NCBI RefSeq assembly: GCF_000429785.1
Contig: NZ_KE386951.1
Coordinates: forward strand, 176,209-240,208
Direction: 5' to 3'
Source: Chitinibacter tainanensis DSM 15459
GTDB taxonomy: Bacteria > Pseudomonadota > Gammaproteobacteria > Burkholderiales > Chitinibacteraceae
Length of the DNA stretch: 64,000 nt
Each line of letters starts with the position of its first letter. Positions within the stretch are counted from its first letter, which is position 1. The position numbers were made by a program, and so were the translations under genes. Shown here piece by piece: positions 52,963 to 61,547 of this stretch. The notes beneath the pieces were generated by a model. The model did no database searches. It worked only from the letters and a program-made list of their open reading frames with translations, and was not told the origin of the DNA.

Positions 52963-54486
52963 TTAGTACCACCAAATTGTTGCGAGCAGGCCGGCCAGCA
53001 GAGCGGCGATCAGCCCCAGCAGATAATTGCGCTTTTTCTGCTCCCACATCAGCCCTTTATAGCCCGCCAGCAAGAGCTCGGTGTGGTTTTGGTTCAGAAC
53101 TTCGTTGAGTTTACGCGGCAAAGTCGGCAGCAGGGTCGCCCACTGCGGCGCCTCATGTTTGAGCGTGGTGAGCAGACCGCGCCAGCCGATTTGCTCATTC
53201 ATCCAGCGCTCCAAGAATGGCTTGGCGGTTTGCCATAAATCCAAGTCGGGATCGAGCTGGCGACCCAGCCCTTCGATATTGAGCAAGGTTTTTTGCAGCA
53301 ACACCAGCTGCGGCTGGATTTCGACATTAAACCGGCGCGAAGTCTCAAACAGCCGCAGCAAAACAAAACCAAACGAGATCTGGCTCAGCGGCTTATTAAA
53401 GAAGGGCTCGCACACCGTGCGCACTGCAGCTTCCAGCTCTTCCACACGGGTTTCTTTCGGCACCCAGCCCGACTCGATATGTGCCGTCGCCACCCGCCGA
53501 TAGTCGCGATTAAAAAAAGCGAGAAAGTTAATCGCCAGATACTGCTTATCGGTATCGCTCAGCGAGCCAACAATACCAAAGTCTAGCGCGATATACCTGT
53601 TATCTGGCGCCACAAAGATATTGCCCGGATGCATGTCGGCGTGGAAAAAACCGTGGCGGAATACCTGGCTAAAGAAAATCTCCACCCCGTAGCGGCTGAG
53701 CTTTTTCAAATCCATGCCCGCGGCTTTTAGCTCGTCGATGCGGCCGATGGGAATACCGTCCATCCACTCCAGCACCAGCACTTCGCGCGCGCAATAGTCA
53801 TAAAACACTTCGGGCACGATCAGCTGATCGGAATCTTTAAAATTGCGCCGCAGCTGGCTGGCATTGGCCGCTTCGTGCATTAAATCCAGCTCGTCGTGCA
53901 GATAACGGTCGAACTCGGCCACCACTTCACGGGGCTTCAGGCGTTTACCATCGGCAAATAGCTTTTCCACCCACAGCGCCAGCATGCGCAGCAAAGCCAG
54001 ATCGCTTTCGATCACCGGCAAAATACCCGGGCGTAGCACTTTCACCGCCACCGTTTGCCCTACCCCTCCCGCGGGAGCATGCAGCCGGGCGCGGTGCACC
54101 TGCGCCACCGAGGCCGAAGCCACCGGTGTGGCATCAAACTCGGCAAACAGCGCCGCCAACGGCTGATTCAGGCTGGTTTCGATTTGCCGAATGGCAAGTT
54201 CCGAGGCAAAGGGCTTCACTCGGTCTTGCAGCAAGGCCAGTTCATTGGCCAGATCAGGCGGCAATAAATCGCGGCGGGTCGATAACACCTGGCCAAATTT
54301 AACAAACACTGGCCCCAGTGATTCCAGCGCCAGCCGCAAACGCACACCGCGGCTATCGGGTAATTTGCGCCAGAAAAACAGCGCGCCGATCAGCTGCCGC
54401 AGGCCACGTACACGCTCGTGCCCCAGCAAAAATTCATCGAGCCCGAAATGGACAATCACATACAGAATGCGAAAAAAACGCAGCAT
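52963..54486 (-). CDS. ubiB: ubiquinone biosynthesis regulatory kinase-like UbiB
   Basis: A 507-residue member of the ABC1/UbiB atypical kinase family needed for ubiquinone synthesis. The KxGQ motif is [29 protein letters not shown] and DFGIVG follow. The C-terminus has two membrane segments ([20 protein letters not shown]). Its ATG overlaps the ubiJ stop in TAATG. It belongs to the operon DUF971-ubiE-ubiJ-ubiB. Confidence 0.95.
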   Translation of the reverse strand: MLRFFRILYVIVHFGLDEFLLGHERVRGLRQLIGALFFWRKLPDSRGVRLRLALESLGPVFVKFGQVLSTRRDLLPPDLANELALLQDRVKPFASELAIRQIETSLNQPLAALFAEFDATPVASASVAQVHRARLHAPAGGVGQTVAVKVLRPGILPVIESDLALLRMLALWVEKLFADGKRLKPREVVAEFDRYLHDELDLMHEAANASQLRRNFKDSDQLIVPEVFYDYCAREVLVLEWMDGIPIGRIDELKAAGMDLKKLSRYGVEIFFSQVFRHGFFHADMHPGNIFVAPDNRYIALDFGIVGSLSDTDKQYLAINFLAFFNRDYRRVATAHIESGWVPKETRVEELEAAVRTVCEPFFNKPLSQISFGFVLLRLFETSRRFNVEIQPQLVLLQKTLLNIEGLGRQLDPDLDLWQTAKPFLERWMNEQIGWRGLLTTLKHEAPQWATLLPTLPRKLNEVLNQNHTELLLAGYKGLMWEQKKRNYLLGLIAALLAGLLATIWWY

Positions 54487-55061
54487 TATTCGCCTTTGTC
54501 CGCCAGCCGCGCCTGTAGGCGGGCCAGCCGTTTTTCCAGTCGCGCCACATCGTGCCGCAAGGTGTCCACCGCGCTACAGTAGTCGGCCACCTGCTCTTTA
54601 CGCACCAGCCAGCGCGCTTCATCGCGCGCGTACTCCGCCACGGCCGTGGCCAGCCGCTCACCGGCCGCCAAGGGCCATTGCGCCAGCGCTTGCCCTGAGC
54701 GTACGACCCGATGCGCCACAATATCACCAGTCCAGCGCGACAGATCTTCGGCCGCATCCCAGGCGAGCGCGCCCAGTACGGCGCCGGCGCGGGCGGCCAA
54801 ATCCGGATCGCCCGCCAGCACCACTTGCCGCGATGCGGCTTGCGGATCGGTGAGCCGGGTAAGAAAGTACGCCGTCGGCAACGTCAGCGTAGCTTCCGGC
54901 TCGGCTTGTGAATCAGCCAAGCGGCCATCGGGCATCACCACCACGGTGGCGGTGAGCAGCGGTAGCTGCAGCGCAAAGCTACGCCCGGCCAGCGGCTGCA
55001 AGGCCTGCAATTGCTCTGGCGCTTGCGCCAGCAAATGATTGAGCAAGCGCGCCAGCAGCAT
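54486..55061 (-). CDS. ubiJ: ubiquinone biosynthesis accessory factor UbiJ
   Basis: A 191-residue protein with an SCP2-like lipid-binding domain ([29 protein letters not shown]) and a C-terminal helical tail with a coiled coil ([20 protein letters not shown]). UbiJ helps assemble the soluble Ubi complex and binds lipid intermediates. It overlaps ubiE (TGATG) and ubiB (TAATG), so the three are translationally coupled. Confidence 0.9.
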   Translation of the reverse strand: MLLARLLNHLLAQAPEQLQALQPLAGRSFALQLPLLTATVVVMPDGRLADSQAEPEATLTLPTAYFLTRLTDPQAASRQVVLAGDPDLAARAGAVLGALAWDAAEDLSRWTGDIVAHRVVRSGQALAQWPLAAGERLATAVAEYARDEARWLVRKEQVADYCSAVDTLRHDVARLEKRLARLQARLADKGE

Positions 55062-55798
55062 CAGAATTTGGTCCCTTTATGCAGCGCCACCACGCCACCG
55101 GTCATATTGTGGTAATCCACGCGGCCAAAGCCCGCATCGCGCATCATGGTTTTCAGGGTTTCCTGATCCGGATGCATGCGGATGGATTCGGCCAGATATT
55201 GGTAGGAATCGGCATCATTGGCCACCAGCTTGCCCATCAGCGGCAGCAGCTTGAATGAATACAGATCGTAAGCCGGCTTGAGTGGCGCCCATACTTTGGA
55301 AAATTCCAGCACCAGCAAACGGCCGCCGGGCTTGAGCACGCGGCACATTTCTTTCAGCGCAGCATCTTTGTGCGTCATATTGCGCAGGCCAAACGCCACC
55401 GAAACAATATCGAAGTATTCGTCTGGGAACGGCAGCTTTTCTGCATCACATTGAGCTACCGGGAGGGGGTATCCGGAATCCAGCAGGCGATCACGGCCCA
55501 CGCCCAGCATCGAGCTATTGATATCGGTCAGCCACACCTGCCCCGATTTACCTACTTTTTTGGCAAAGGCCTTGGATAAATCGCCGGTGCCACCAGCAAT
55601 ATCCAGCACCCGATCACCCGCCTTGGCGCCACTGGTTTCAATGGTGAAAAACTTCCAGGCCCGGTGCAGACCTGCTGACATCAGGTCATTCATTACATCG
55701 TATTTTTGGGCCACCGAATGGAAAACTTCGGCGACTTTTTGCGCTTTTTCCGATTCGTTGACTGTAGAAAAACCGAAGTGGGTTTTCGCGTCGCTCAT
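55061..55798 (-). CDS. ubiE: ubiquinone/menaquinone C-methyltransferase UbiE
   Basis: A 245-residue SAM methyltransferase of quinone synthesis. Motif I is [14 protein letters not shown], and [10 protein letters not shown] and [14 protein letters not shown] are the UbiE family signatures. It carries out C-methylation of demethoxyubiquinol and demethylmenaquinol. Located 17 bp after the DUF971 gene. Confidence 0.96.
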   Translation of the reverse strand: MSDAKTHFGFSTVNESEKAQKVAEVFHSVAQKYDVMNDLMSAGLHRAWKFFTIETSGAKAGDRVLDIAGGTGDLSKAFAKKVGKSGQVWLTDINSSMLGVGRDRLLDSGYPLPVAQCDAEKLPFPDEYFDIVSVAFGLRNMTHKDAALKEMCRVLKPGGRLLVLEFSKVWAPLKPAYDLYSFKLLPLMGKLVANDADSYQYLAESIRMHPDQETLKTMMRDAGFGRVDYHNMTGGVVALHKGTKF

Positions 55799-55815
55799 TG
55801 CTTTGCCCTTGCTGC

Positions 55816-56193
55816 TTACAGCGGTTCACGCGATGCGCCGGCGGCGGCGAGATCGCTCAGGTATTGTTGCCAGTTGGCGTCCTGCTGGGCGCCCAGTTCG
55901 TATAAATATTGCCAGCTAAATAGGCCGCTATCATGGCCATCATCAAACACCAGTTTGGCCGCGTAATGGCCCACCGGTTCAATCGCGCGGATATTGACGA
56001 GCTTTTTGCCGACTTGCAGCACTTCATTGCCCACCCCATGCCCGCGCACTTCGGCCGAGGGGCTAAATACCCGCAGGTACTCGCACGGCAGTCTAAACCG
56101 CGCGCCATCATCGAAGGCGATTTCCAGTACTCGGGAAGCTTGATGCAGCGTCAGTTCGGTGGGCTGCGGGGTGTTGGCGTGCAAACCGGCCAT
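55816..56193 (-). CDS. DUF971 domain protein
   Basis: A 125-residue protein with the DUF971 (gamma-butyrobetaine hydroxylase-like N-terminal) fold: [35 protein letters not shown] and [14 protein letters not shown]. It is often found just upstream of ubiE in betaproteobacteria. The start at 56193 gives [13 protein letters not shown], the common N-terminus; the frame continues to 56277. The function is unknown, with a link to quinone or iron-sulfur proteins inferred from context. Confidence 0.85.
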   Translation of the reverse strand: MAGLHANTPQPTELTLHQASRVLEIAFDDGARFRLPCEYLRVFSPSAEVRGHGVGNEVLQVGKKLVNIRAIEPVGHYAAKLVFDDGHDSGLFSWQYLYELGAQQDANWQQYLSDLAAAGASREPL

Positions 56194-56383
56194 ATCCAGC
56201 TCAAAAGGGTTGATTTGAATAGCCTCCATGATACCGCGCCGCCCTTGTAGCCGCCAGCGAAGTGACATTGCTTTCACCCCATGAAATTTATGCCATAAGT
56301 TTGCAGACTTGTAATATTAAGTTCACACTAAAGCCTTATTCTCGCAACCAATCTGAATTGAACTTATCGCGCGAGGAGCTGTC

Positions 56384-57070
56384 ATGGCCGCAAACATTCT
56401 GCTGGTCGAGGACGAACCAGCAATCCAGGAGTTGATTGCCTTTAACTTGACCCAAGCCGGTCACCACATCATGCGTGCCGACTCGGTCGAAAGCGCGCAG
56501 AGCATTGTGCGCAATGCCCTGCCCGATCTGATTCTGCTCGACTGGATGTTGCCTGGCATGTCCGGCATCGACTTCGCACGTAAATTGCGCGCCGATGAAC
56601 GTACCCGTGGCATTCCGCTGATTATGCTAACGGCCCGCTCGGACGAGCAAGACAAAATCGCGGGGCTGGAAACCGGCGCCGATGATTACATCACCAAACC
56701 CTTCAGCCCACGTGAACTGCAAGCACGCATCAAAGCCGTGCTGCGCCGTCGTGCGCCACAAGCAACTGATGATCCGGTGGAAATCCAAGGCCTGCGCCTT
56801 GATCCGGTCACTCACCGCGTATCGGGCAATGGCAAGGCGCTGGATCTGGGTCCTACCGAATTCCGTCTGCTGCACTTCTTTATGACCCACCCTGAGCGCG
56901 TACATACCCGCGCTCACCTGCTCGACCAAGTATGGGGCGACCATGTATTCGTGGAAGAGCGCACGGTTGATGTACACATTCGTCGCCTGCGTTCTTCACT
57001 GGAGGGAACTGGCCACGATCATCTGATTCAAACCGTTCGTGGTTCAGGCTACCGCCTGTCTGTCAATTAA
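56384..57070 (+). CDS. phoB: phosphate regulon response regulator PhoB
   Basis: A 228-residue OmpR-type regulator. The receiver has acidic residues in LVEDEPAIQE, phospho-acceptor Asp in ILLDWMLPG and Lys in YITKPFSP. The C-terminal winged helix contains LGPTEFRLLHFFMTHPERV and TVDVHIRRLRSSLE. GAGGAG precedes the ATG. It pairs with phoR downstream and activates phosphate-scavenging genes. I could not confirm a Pho box upstream. Confidence 0.94.
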   Translation: MAANILLVEDEPAIQELIAFNLTQAGHHIMRADSVESAQSIVRNALPDLILLDWMLPGMSGIDFARKLRADERTRGIPLIMLTARSDEQDKIAGLETGADDYITKPFSPRELQARIKAVLRRRAPQATDDPVEIQGLRLDPVTHRVSGNGKALDLGPTEFRLLHFFMTHPERVHTRAHLLDQVWGDHVFVEERTVDVHIRRLRSSLEGTGHDHLIQTVRGSGYRLSVN

Positions 57071-57089
57071 GTACAATCCGCAGTTCCTC

Positions 57090-57111
57090 GGGGTAATGCA
57101 CTGCATTACCC
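57090..57111 (+). promoter_or_regulatory. hairpin between phoB and phoR
   Basis: GGGTAATGCA-C-TGCATTACCC, a 10-bp perfect stem in the 71-bp spacer. It may set the relative expression of the two genes. Confidence 0.6.
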
Positions 57112-57141
57112 TGACCTGACGCCCGCTCTCAAAGGCACCGA

Positions 57142-58428
57142 ATGCTCTGGCTCCGCTCCATCGTTTTTTATTTGTCCGTGACCCTGATCGCGCTGTTTAT
57201 CGGCGGGATTGCCGGACGGGAGTGGGGGCTGACCTTTGCCTTGGTGGTCGTCTCACTCACCTGCCTGTTTCATATTTTTAATTTGCACCGCCTGTATCAC
57301 TGGCTGCAAAACCCGCAAGTCGATAATGTGCCCAGCAGCTTTTTGCTCTGGCAAGAAGTCTTCGATCAGTTTTACACCGAAGTGCGCAAGCAGAAAAAAG
57401 CCAAAGAGCGGCTGGCTAATACGCTGGATCGTTTTCTATCGGCCGCCGAAGCGCTGCCCGATGGTGTGGTGATTCTGGACGAGTACGATCGCATCGAATG
57501 GTGCAATCCGGCTTCCTGCGATCATTTGGCGCTGAATCGTAAAACCGATACCGGCCAACCGATTACACACTTGCTACGTCACCCTAGCTTGCGTGAATAC
57601 CTCAAGCAGGAAGACTTTAGCCACCCGATCGTGATTCGCACTACCCGCCCCACCGAGCAAACGCTTTCGGCGCAGATGGTGCCATTTGATTCAACACGCA
57701 AACTCTTGCTCAGCCGCGACATTACCCAACTCGAGCGCGTACAAACCGTGCATCGCGACTTCGTGGCCAATGTCTCGCACGAGCTGCGCACCCCGCTAAC
57801 AGTGGTGGGTGGTTTTATCGAAACCATGATCGATATGCCAGCGTCAGATGCGCAAACCCGCGACACGCATTTGCAGCTGATGTACGAACAAACCCAGCGC
57901 ATGCAGCGACTGGTGGATGATTTGCTCACGCTCTCCAAACTGGAAAGCGGCGCGCAAGTGCGCGAAGAGGAAGTCGATATTCCGCAGCTGATGCAATTAC
58001 TGCGCACCGAAGGCATGGGCCTCTCGCAAGGCCGGCATACGGTCGAAATCGGCAAACTGGAACGCGCCCGTCTGATCGGCAATAACGACGAGCTGCATTC
58101 GGCACTGGGCAATCTGGTTTCCAATGCCATTCGTTACACCCCGGCGGGCGGCAAGATCACCATTGGCTGGGAGCGGCGCGACGATATGCTGTGCTTTACC
58201 TGCCGCGACACCGGGATCGGCATCGCCCCCGAGCATATTCCCCGCCTGACCGAGCGCTTTTATCGCGTTGATCGTGGCCGCTCTCGCAATACCGGCGGCA
58301 CCGGCCTGGGGCTGGCGATTGTGAAGCACATTCTGCACCGCCATCAGGCGCAGCTGTGCATCACCTCCGAGCCTGGCAAAGGCAGTGAATTTGCGGTGAA
58401 GTTTCCCGCCACCCGCATCATCGAATAA
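57142..58428 (+). CDS. phoR: phosphate regulon sensor kinase PhoR
   Basis: A 428-residue membrane histidine kinase. Two N-terminal membrane segments lie at about residues 5-25 and 30-50, then a PAS region (LPDGVVILDEYDRIEWCNPA). The H-box is VANVSHELRTPLTVVGG, the N-box LGNLVSNAIRYTP, and the G-boxes are DTGIGIAP and GGTGLGLAIVKH. Short membrane anchoring without a periplasmic domain is typical of PhoR, which senses the Pst/PhoU system. A terminator follows at once. Confidence 0.94.
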   Translation: MLWLRSIVFYLSVTLIALFIGGIAGREWGLTFALVVVSLTCLFHIFNLHRLYHWLQNPQVDNVPSSFLLWQEVFDQFYTEVRKQKKAKERLANTLDRFLSAAEALPDGVVILDEYDRIEWCNPASCDHLALNRKTDTGQPITHLLRHPSLREYLKQEDFSHPIVIRTTRPTEQTLSAQMVPFDSTRKLLLSRDITQLERVQTVHRDFVANVSHELRTPLTVVGGFIETMIDMPASDAQTRDTHLQLMYEQTQRMQRLVDDLLTLSKLESGAQVREEEVDIPQLMQLLRTEGMGLSQGRHTVEIGKLERARLIGNNDELHSALGNLVSNAIRYTPAGGKITIGWERRDDMLCFTCRDTGIGIAPEHIPRLTERFYRVDRGRSRNTGGTGLGLAIVKHILHRHQAQLCITSEPGKGSEFAVKFPATRIIE

Positions 58429-58432
58429 ACCG

Positions 58433-58455
58433 AGCCCGCCTTGCGCGGGCTTTTT
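58433..58455 (+). terminator. intrinsic terminator of phoBR
   Basis: AGCCCGC-CTTGC-GCGGGCT followed by TTTT. Confidence 0.9.
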
Positions 58456-58647
58456 GTTGCCGTCAACGTGGATCAAGCCAAGGCCAGCACTTGCTCTGCC
58501 GGACAACTATCCGTACATTGCAGCAATCACGGTTTTTTTGCGCCTGCGCAAAGGCATCAGGCTTGTTTTGCAGTGATAATGCCCCATGTCCTTTGCAACG
58601 ACGTTCCACCCTGTTTGCATCAGTTCAATACTAATGAGGTTTTTACC

Positions 58648-59727
58648 ATGAGCAGAATCGCAGCAATCAAACCTTTCGGCCAACGCATCTGGCTGGACAA
58701 CCTGTCGCGCGGCCTTCTGGCCTCTGGCGAGCTGGCTCGGCTGATCGCCGAAGACGACATCGCCGGCGTTACCTCCAACCCTGCGATTTTCTACAAATCA
58801 ATCTCTTCTGATCCGCTGTATACCGGTGATCTGGCTGAACTGAAAAAACAGGACCTGACCGCCGAACAACGCTACGAAGCGCTGGTTGTACCGGACATTC
58901 AAGCCACTTGCGACCTGACTCGCGCCATGTACGACGCCACCAATGGCCAAGATGGCTACGTGAGCCTGGAAGTATCTCCAACACTGGCGAACGACGCGCA
59001 AGGCACCATCGACAACGCCAAACGCCTATGGGCCGAAATCAATCGCCCGAACGCCATGATCAAAGTACCAGCCACTGATGCTGGCGTCGTGGCCTTCGAA
59101 GAGCTGATTGCTTCTGGTATCAACGTGAACATCACCCTGATGTTCAACCTGAAACACGTTGATAACGTACTGACCGCCTACATTCGCGGCCTGGAAGCGC
59201 GCGCGGCCGCCGGCCTGCCAATCGATAAAGTGCAAGCCGTGGCTTCAGTATTCCTGTCACGCGTGGATAGCCTGATCGACCCACAACTGGAAGCCATTGG
59301 CACGGCCGATGCGCTGGCTCTGCGTGGCACCGTGGCTAAATCATTCGTGAAAGTGGCTTACCAGCATTACAAAGCGCTGTTCCACGGCAACCGTTTTGCC
59401 GCGCTGAAAGCCAAAGGCGCCAACCCACAACGCCTGCTGTGGGCTTCTACCGGCACGAAAAACAAAGCCTACCGCGATGTGATGTACGTGGAAGACCTGA
59501 TCGGCCCAGAAACAGTGAACACCGTACCCGATGCCACCCTGGCGCTGTTCCGTGACCACGGCGAAGCCGCAAACACGCTGGACACCGGCATTGATGCTGC
59601 CGTACATACACTGGTGAAAGTACGCGAGCTGGGCATTAACTACAATCTGGCCGGCGAGCAGCTGCAGGTTGAAGGCCTGAAACAGTTTGACGAAGCCTTT
59701 GCCAAACTGATGGAACTGACCAAATAA
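58648..59727 (+). CDS. tal: transaldolase
   Basis: A 359-residue enzyme of the pentose phosphate pathway moving dihydroxyacetone units between sugar phosphates. The Schiff-base lysine is in AMIKVPATDAG; GVTSNPAIFYKS and LLWASTGTKN are further signatures. Length and sequence fit the long transaldolase type (TIGR00876). AATGAGG precedes the ATG at 58648; an upstream frame from 58441 runs through the phoR terminator and is unlikely. Confidence 0.95.
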   Translation: MSRIAAIKPFGQRIWLDNLSRGLLASGELARLIAEDDIAGVTSNPAIFYKSISSDPLYTGDLAELKKQDLTAEQRYEALVVPDIQATCDLTRAMYDATNGQDGYVSLEVSPTLANDAQGTIDNAKRLWAEINRPNAMIKVPATDAGVVAFEELIASGINVNITLMFNLKHVDNVLTAYIRGLEARAAAGLPIDKVQAVASVFLSRVDSLIDPQLEAIGTADALALRGTVAKSFVKVAYQHYKALFHGNRFAALKAKGANPQRLLWASTGTKNKAYRDVMYVEDLIGPETVNTVPDATLALFRDHGEAANTLDTGIDAAVHTLVKVRELGINYNLAGEQLQVEGLKQFDEAFAKLMELTK

Positions 59728-59745
59728 ACGGTCTAGTTTTTCAGC

Positions 59746-59773
59746 AAAAAACCCGCCAGCAGGCGGGTTTTTT
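59746..59773 (+). terminator. intrinsic terminator of tal
   Basis: AAAAAACCCGCC-AGC-AGGCGGGTTTTTT, a U-tract in both directions. Confidence 0.94.
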
Positions 59774-59785
59774 ATTACCCCACCA

Positions 59786-59834
59786 GGGTATACCAATCAA
59801 CCCATTGACAAACAAAACACGCGACAATATACCC
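59786..59834 (+). repeat. 49-bp 3'-end repeat, copy 9 (arms degenerate)
   Basis: Begins GGGTATA and ends TATACCC over exactly 49 bp, with an AT-rich unpaired middle. Lies 58 bp after tal, beyond its terminator. Confidence 0.65.
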
Positions 59835-59976
59835 ATCGACATAAAACGCAGCTTTTCCACCACACCCAGCTCAACCTTCATTAAAGCTTCCTAATTTTGT
59901 AATAATTTAACAAATATGTAACAATAAAGCTGACATTACCTGCCATAATGTTTCCCCTGTTACTTGGTGATTGAAT

Positions 59977-60603
59977 ATGCGCAAGATCTTGATTGCCAAC
60001 CCCAAAGGCGGGAGCGGCAAGTCGACCCTCTCCACCCATCTGGCCAGCTGGTTCTCGTGGCAAGAAACCAAGGTGATGCTGGGCGATCTGGATCGCCAGC
60101 ACTCCAGCCAGCGTTGGCTGGATCGCCGCCCTAGCAATCTACCCCGTATCGAGCGCTGGGAAATCGGCAGCGATCAAATCGCCCGCCCGCCCAAAGGCAG
60201 CCAAGTGGCGGTGCTGGATAGCCCCGCCTGCTTTGGCGGCAGCAAACTTAAAAAAGCCCTGAAAGTCGTCGATCGGGTCATTATCCCGATTTTGCCTTCT
60301 GCCTTTGACTTATGGGCCTGCCAGGATTTTCTGGCGGAGCTGGCCGAAACCAAGGCCGTGCGCCGCGAAGAAGTCCAAGTGGCCGCCGTCGCCATGCGCG
60401 TGAATCCGCGTAGCAATGCGCCGCAACAGCTGGCCGAGTTTTTGCGCCAATTCGAGATTCCGCTGATCGCCACCATCCGCGATACGCAGCTCTATAATCT
60501 AACCATCCAGCGCGGCATGACCTTGTTTGATCTGCCCGCGAGCAAAAATCAGCGCGACGTCCAGGAATGGCGGCCGCTGATTCAGTGGGTGCTGCAGCGG
60601 TAA
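59977..60603 (+). CDS. orphan ParA-family ATPase
   Basis: A 208-residue deviant Walker ATPase: KGGSGKSTLSTHLASW near the N-terminus, LGDLDRQHSSQRWL as the A' segment, and VLDSPACFGGSKLKK in the Walker B region. It is shorter than chromosome-segregation ParA, with no ParB partner or parS-like site beside it. Such orphan ParA/MinD-like proteins position cell cargo such as flagella, chemoreceptor arrays or pili. The start is ATG at 59977. The upstream region is AT-rich with a CATAAT -10-like box near 59944. Cargo cannot be told from sequence. Confidence 0.85.
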   Translation: MRKILIANPKGGSGKSTLSTHLASWFSWQETKVMLGDLDRQHSSQRWLDRRPSNLPRIERWEIGSDQIARPPKGSQVAVLDSPACFGGSKLKKALKVVDRVIIPILPSAFDLWACQDFLAELAETKAVRREEVQVAAVAMRVNPRSNAPQQLAEFLRQFEIPLIATIRDTQLYNLTIQRGMTLFDLPASKNQRDVQEWRPLIQWVLQR

Positions 60604-60664
60604 TCCGCTACAGCCAGCCGGCGGCATTTCGGCGTACAATCGCCGGCTTCACTTTGAGGCCGCC

Positions 60665-61474
60665 ATGCATTTCACCCTTCTTAGCACGCAACAACAGACC
60701 GAACTCGAGCGCGCCCTCGCGCAACAGCAAGGTCGCGTGCTAGCGCTAGAGCTGGCCGGCGAGGCCGTGATTGTAAAACGCCAAGAAGGCCGCAACCGCC
60801 CGCTGGCGTATTCATTACTCAATCTACTCGCCCGCAGCCTGCGCCAGCCTTTGCTGTGTGCAGTGCCTGCCCCGGGCGGCGCCGCTGGGCAGGCGATTGA
60901 AGCCCGGCGACTGCAAACCCTGCATGCAGCCGGCGTCTTGGTGCCCGAATTATTGGCCGCACAGCCCGGCTATCTGGTGATGCGCAATGTGGGCAAGACC
61001 TCGATTGATCATTTGCTCGCACATCAGCCCGCCGATCAGCGCAAAGTGTGGCTGGCGGGCCTGAATGCGATTCTGGCCACTCACCGCTGTGGGCAGGCCT
61101 TAAGCCAGGCCTTTGCCAGGAATATTATTTTCCACGCCGGTCAGGTACATTTCATTGATTTTGAAGATGATCCGCTCAGTGTATTGAGTCTCGCCGAAGC
61201 GCAAAGCCGCGATTGGCTGTTTTATCTGCATTCCACCAGTTATCTGCTCAGAGCGGGGCCCGCCGAACAGGCACAACTATTGGCGCGCTATTTGCGCCAA
61301 GACGATCCCACCGTGCAGCAGCTGGTGGCCCGCAGCGCCAGCACTTTGGCCTGGTTGCGCCACCTGCCCAAGCAGCGCAAACCCTGGGGCCGCGATGTGA
61401 TTTCGCTGCAAGGCGCGGCGGCCACGCTGCATGCCTATCGGTGTCTGGATGTGCCCGGGCCATTGGCACCTTAA
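60665..61474 (+). CDS. kinase-fold protein of unknown substrate
   Basis: A 269-residue protein with traits of small protein-kinase-like folds (BUD32/RIO/Kdo-kinase type). It has a lysine in AVIVKRQEG, a helix start ARRLQTLHAAGVLVPEL, YLVMRNVGKTSIDHLL resembling a hinge, and a catalytic region ARNIIFHAGQVHFIDFEDDP where Asp in IDFED would bind metal. The canonical HGD or HRD loop is not obvious; FHAGQ may stand in for it. GAGG precedes the ATG, and a TACAAT box at 60635-60640 is a likely -10. The substrate is unknown. It is followed by a bidirectional terminator. Confidence 0.7.
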   Translation: MHFTLLSTQQQTELERALAQQQGRVLALELAGEAVIVKRQEGRNRPLAYSLLNLLARSLRQPLLCAVPAPGGAAGQAIEARRLQTLHAAGVLVPELLAAQPGYLVMRNVGKTSIDHLLAHQPADQRKVWLAGLNAILATHRCGQALSQAFARNIIFHAGQVHFIDFEDDPLSVLSLAEAQSRDWLFYLHSTSYLLRAGPAEQAQLLARYLRQDDPTVQQLVARSASTLAWLRHLPKQRKPWGRDVISLQGAAATLHAYRCLDVPGPLAP

Positions 61475-61495
61475 AATGCCTAGCCCATGCGCCAC

Positions 61496-61523
61496 AAAAA
61501 AGCCCGGCTCGCGCCGGGCTTTC
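61496..61523. terminator. bidirectional terminator between kinase-fold gene and chitinase
   Basis: AAAGCCCGGC-TCGC-GCCGGGCTTT. The U-tract is strong for the chitinase on the minus strand and weak on the plus strand. Confidence 0.88.
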
Positions 61524-61547
61524 ACTTTAAGGCTGAACAAGGTGACC

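Noticed and set aside
56300-56340. Possible Pho box before phoB
   Set aside because: TTGTAAT and GTTCAC occur at suggestive spacing but match the consensus too poorly to call.
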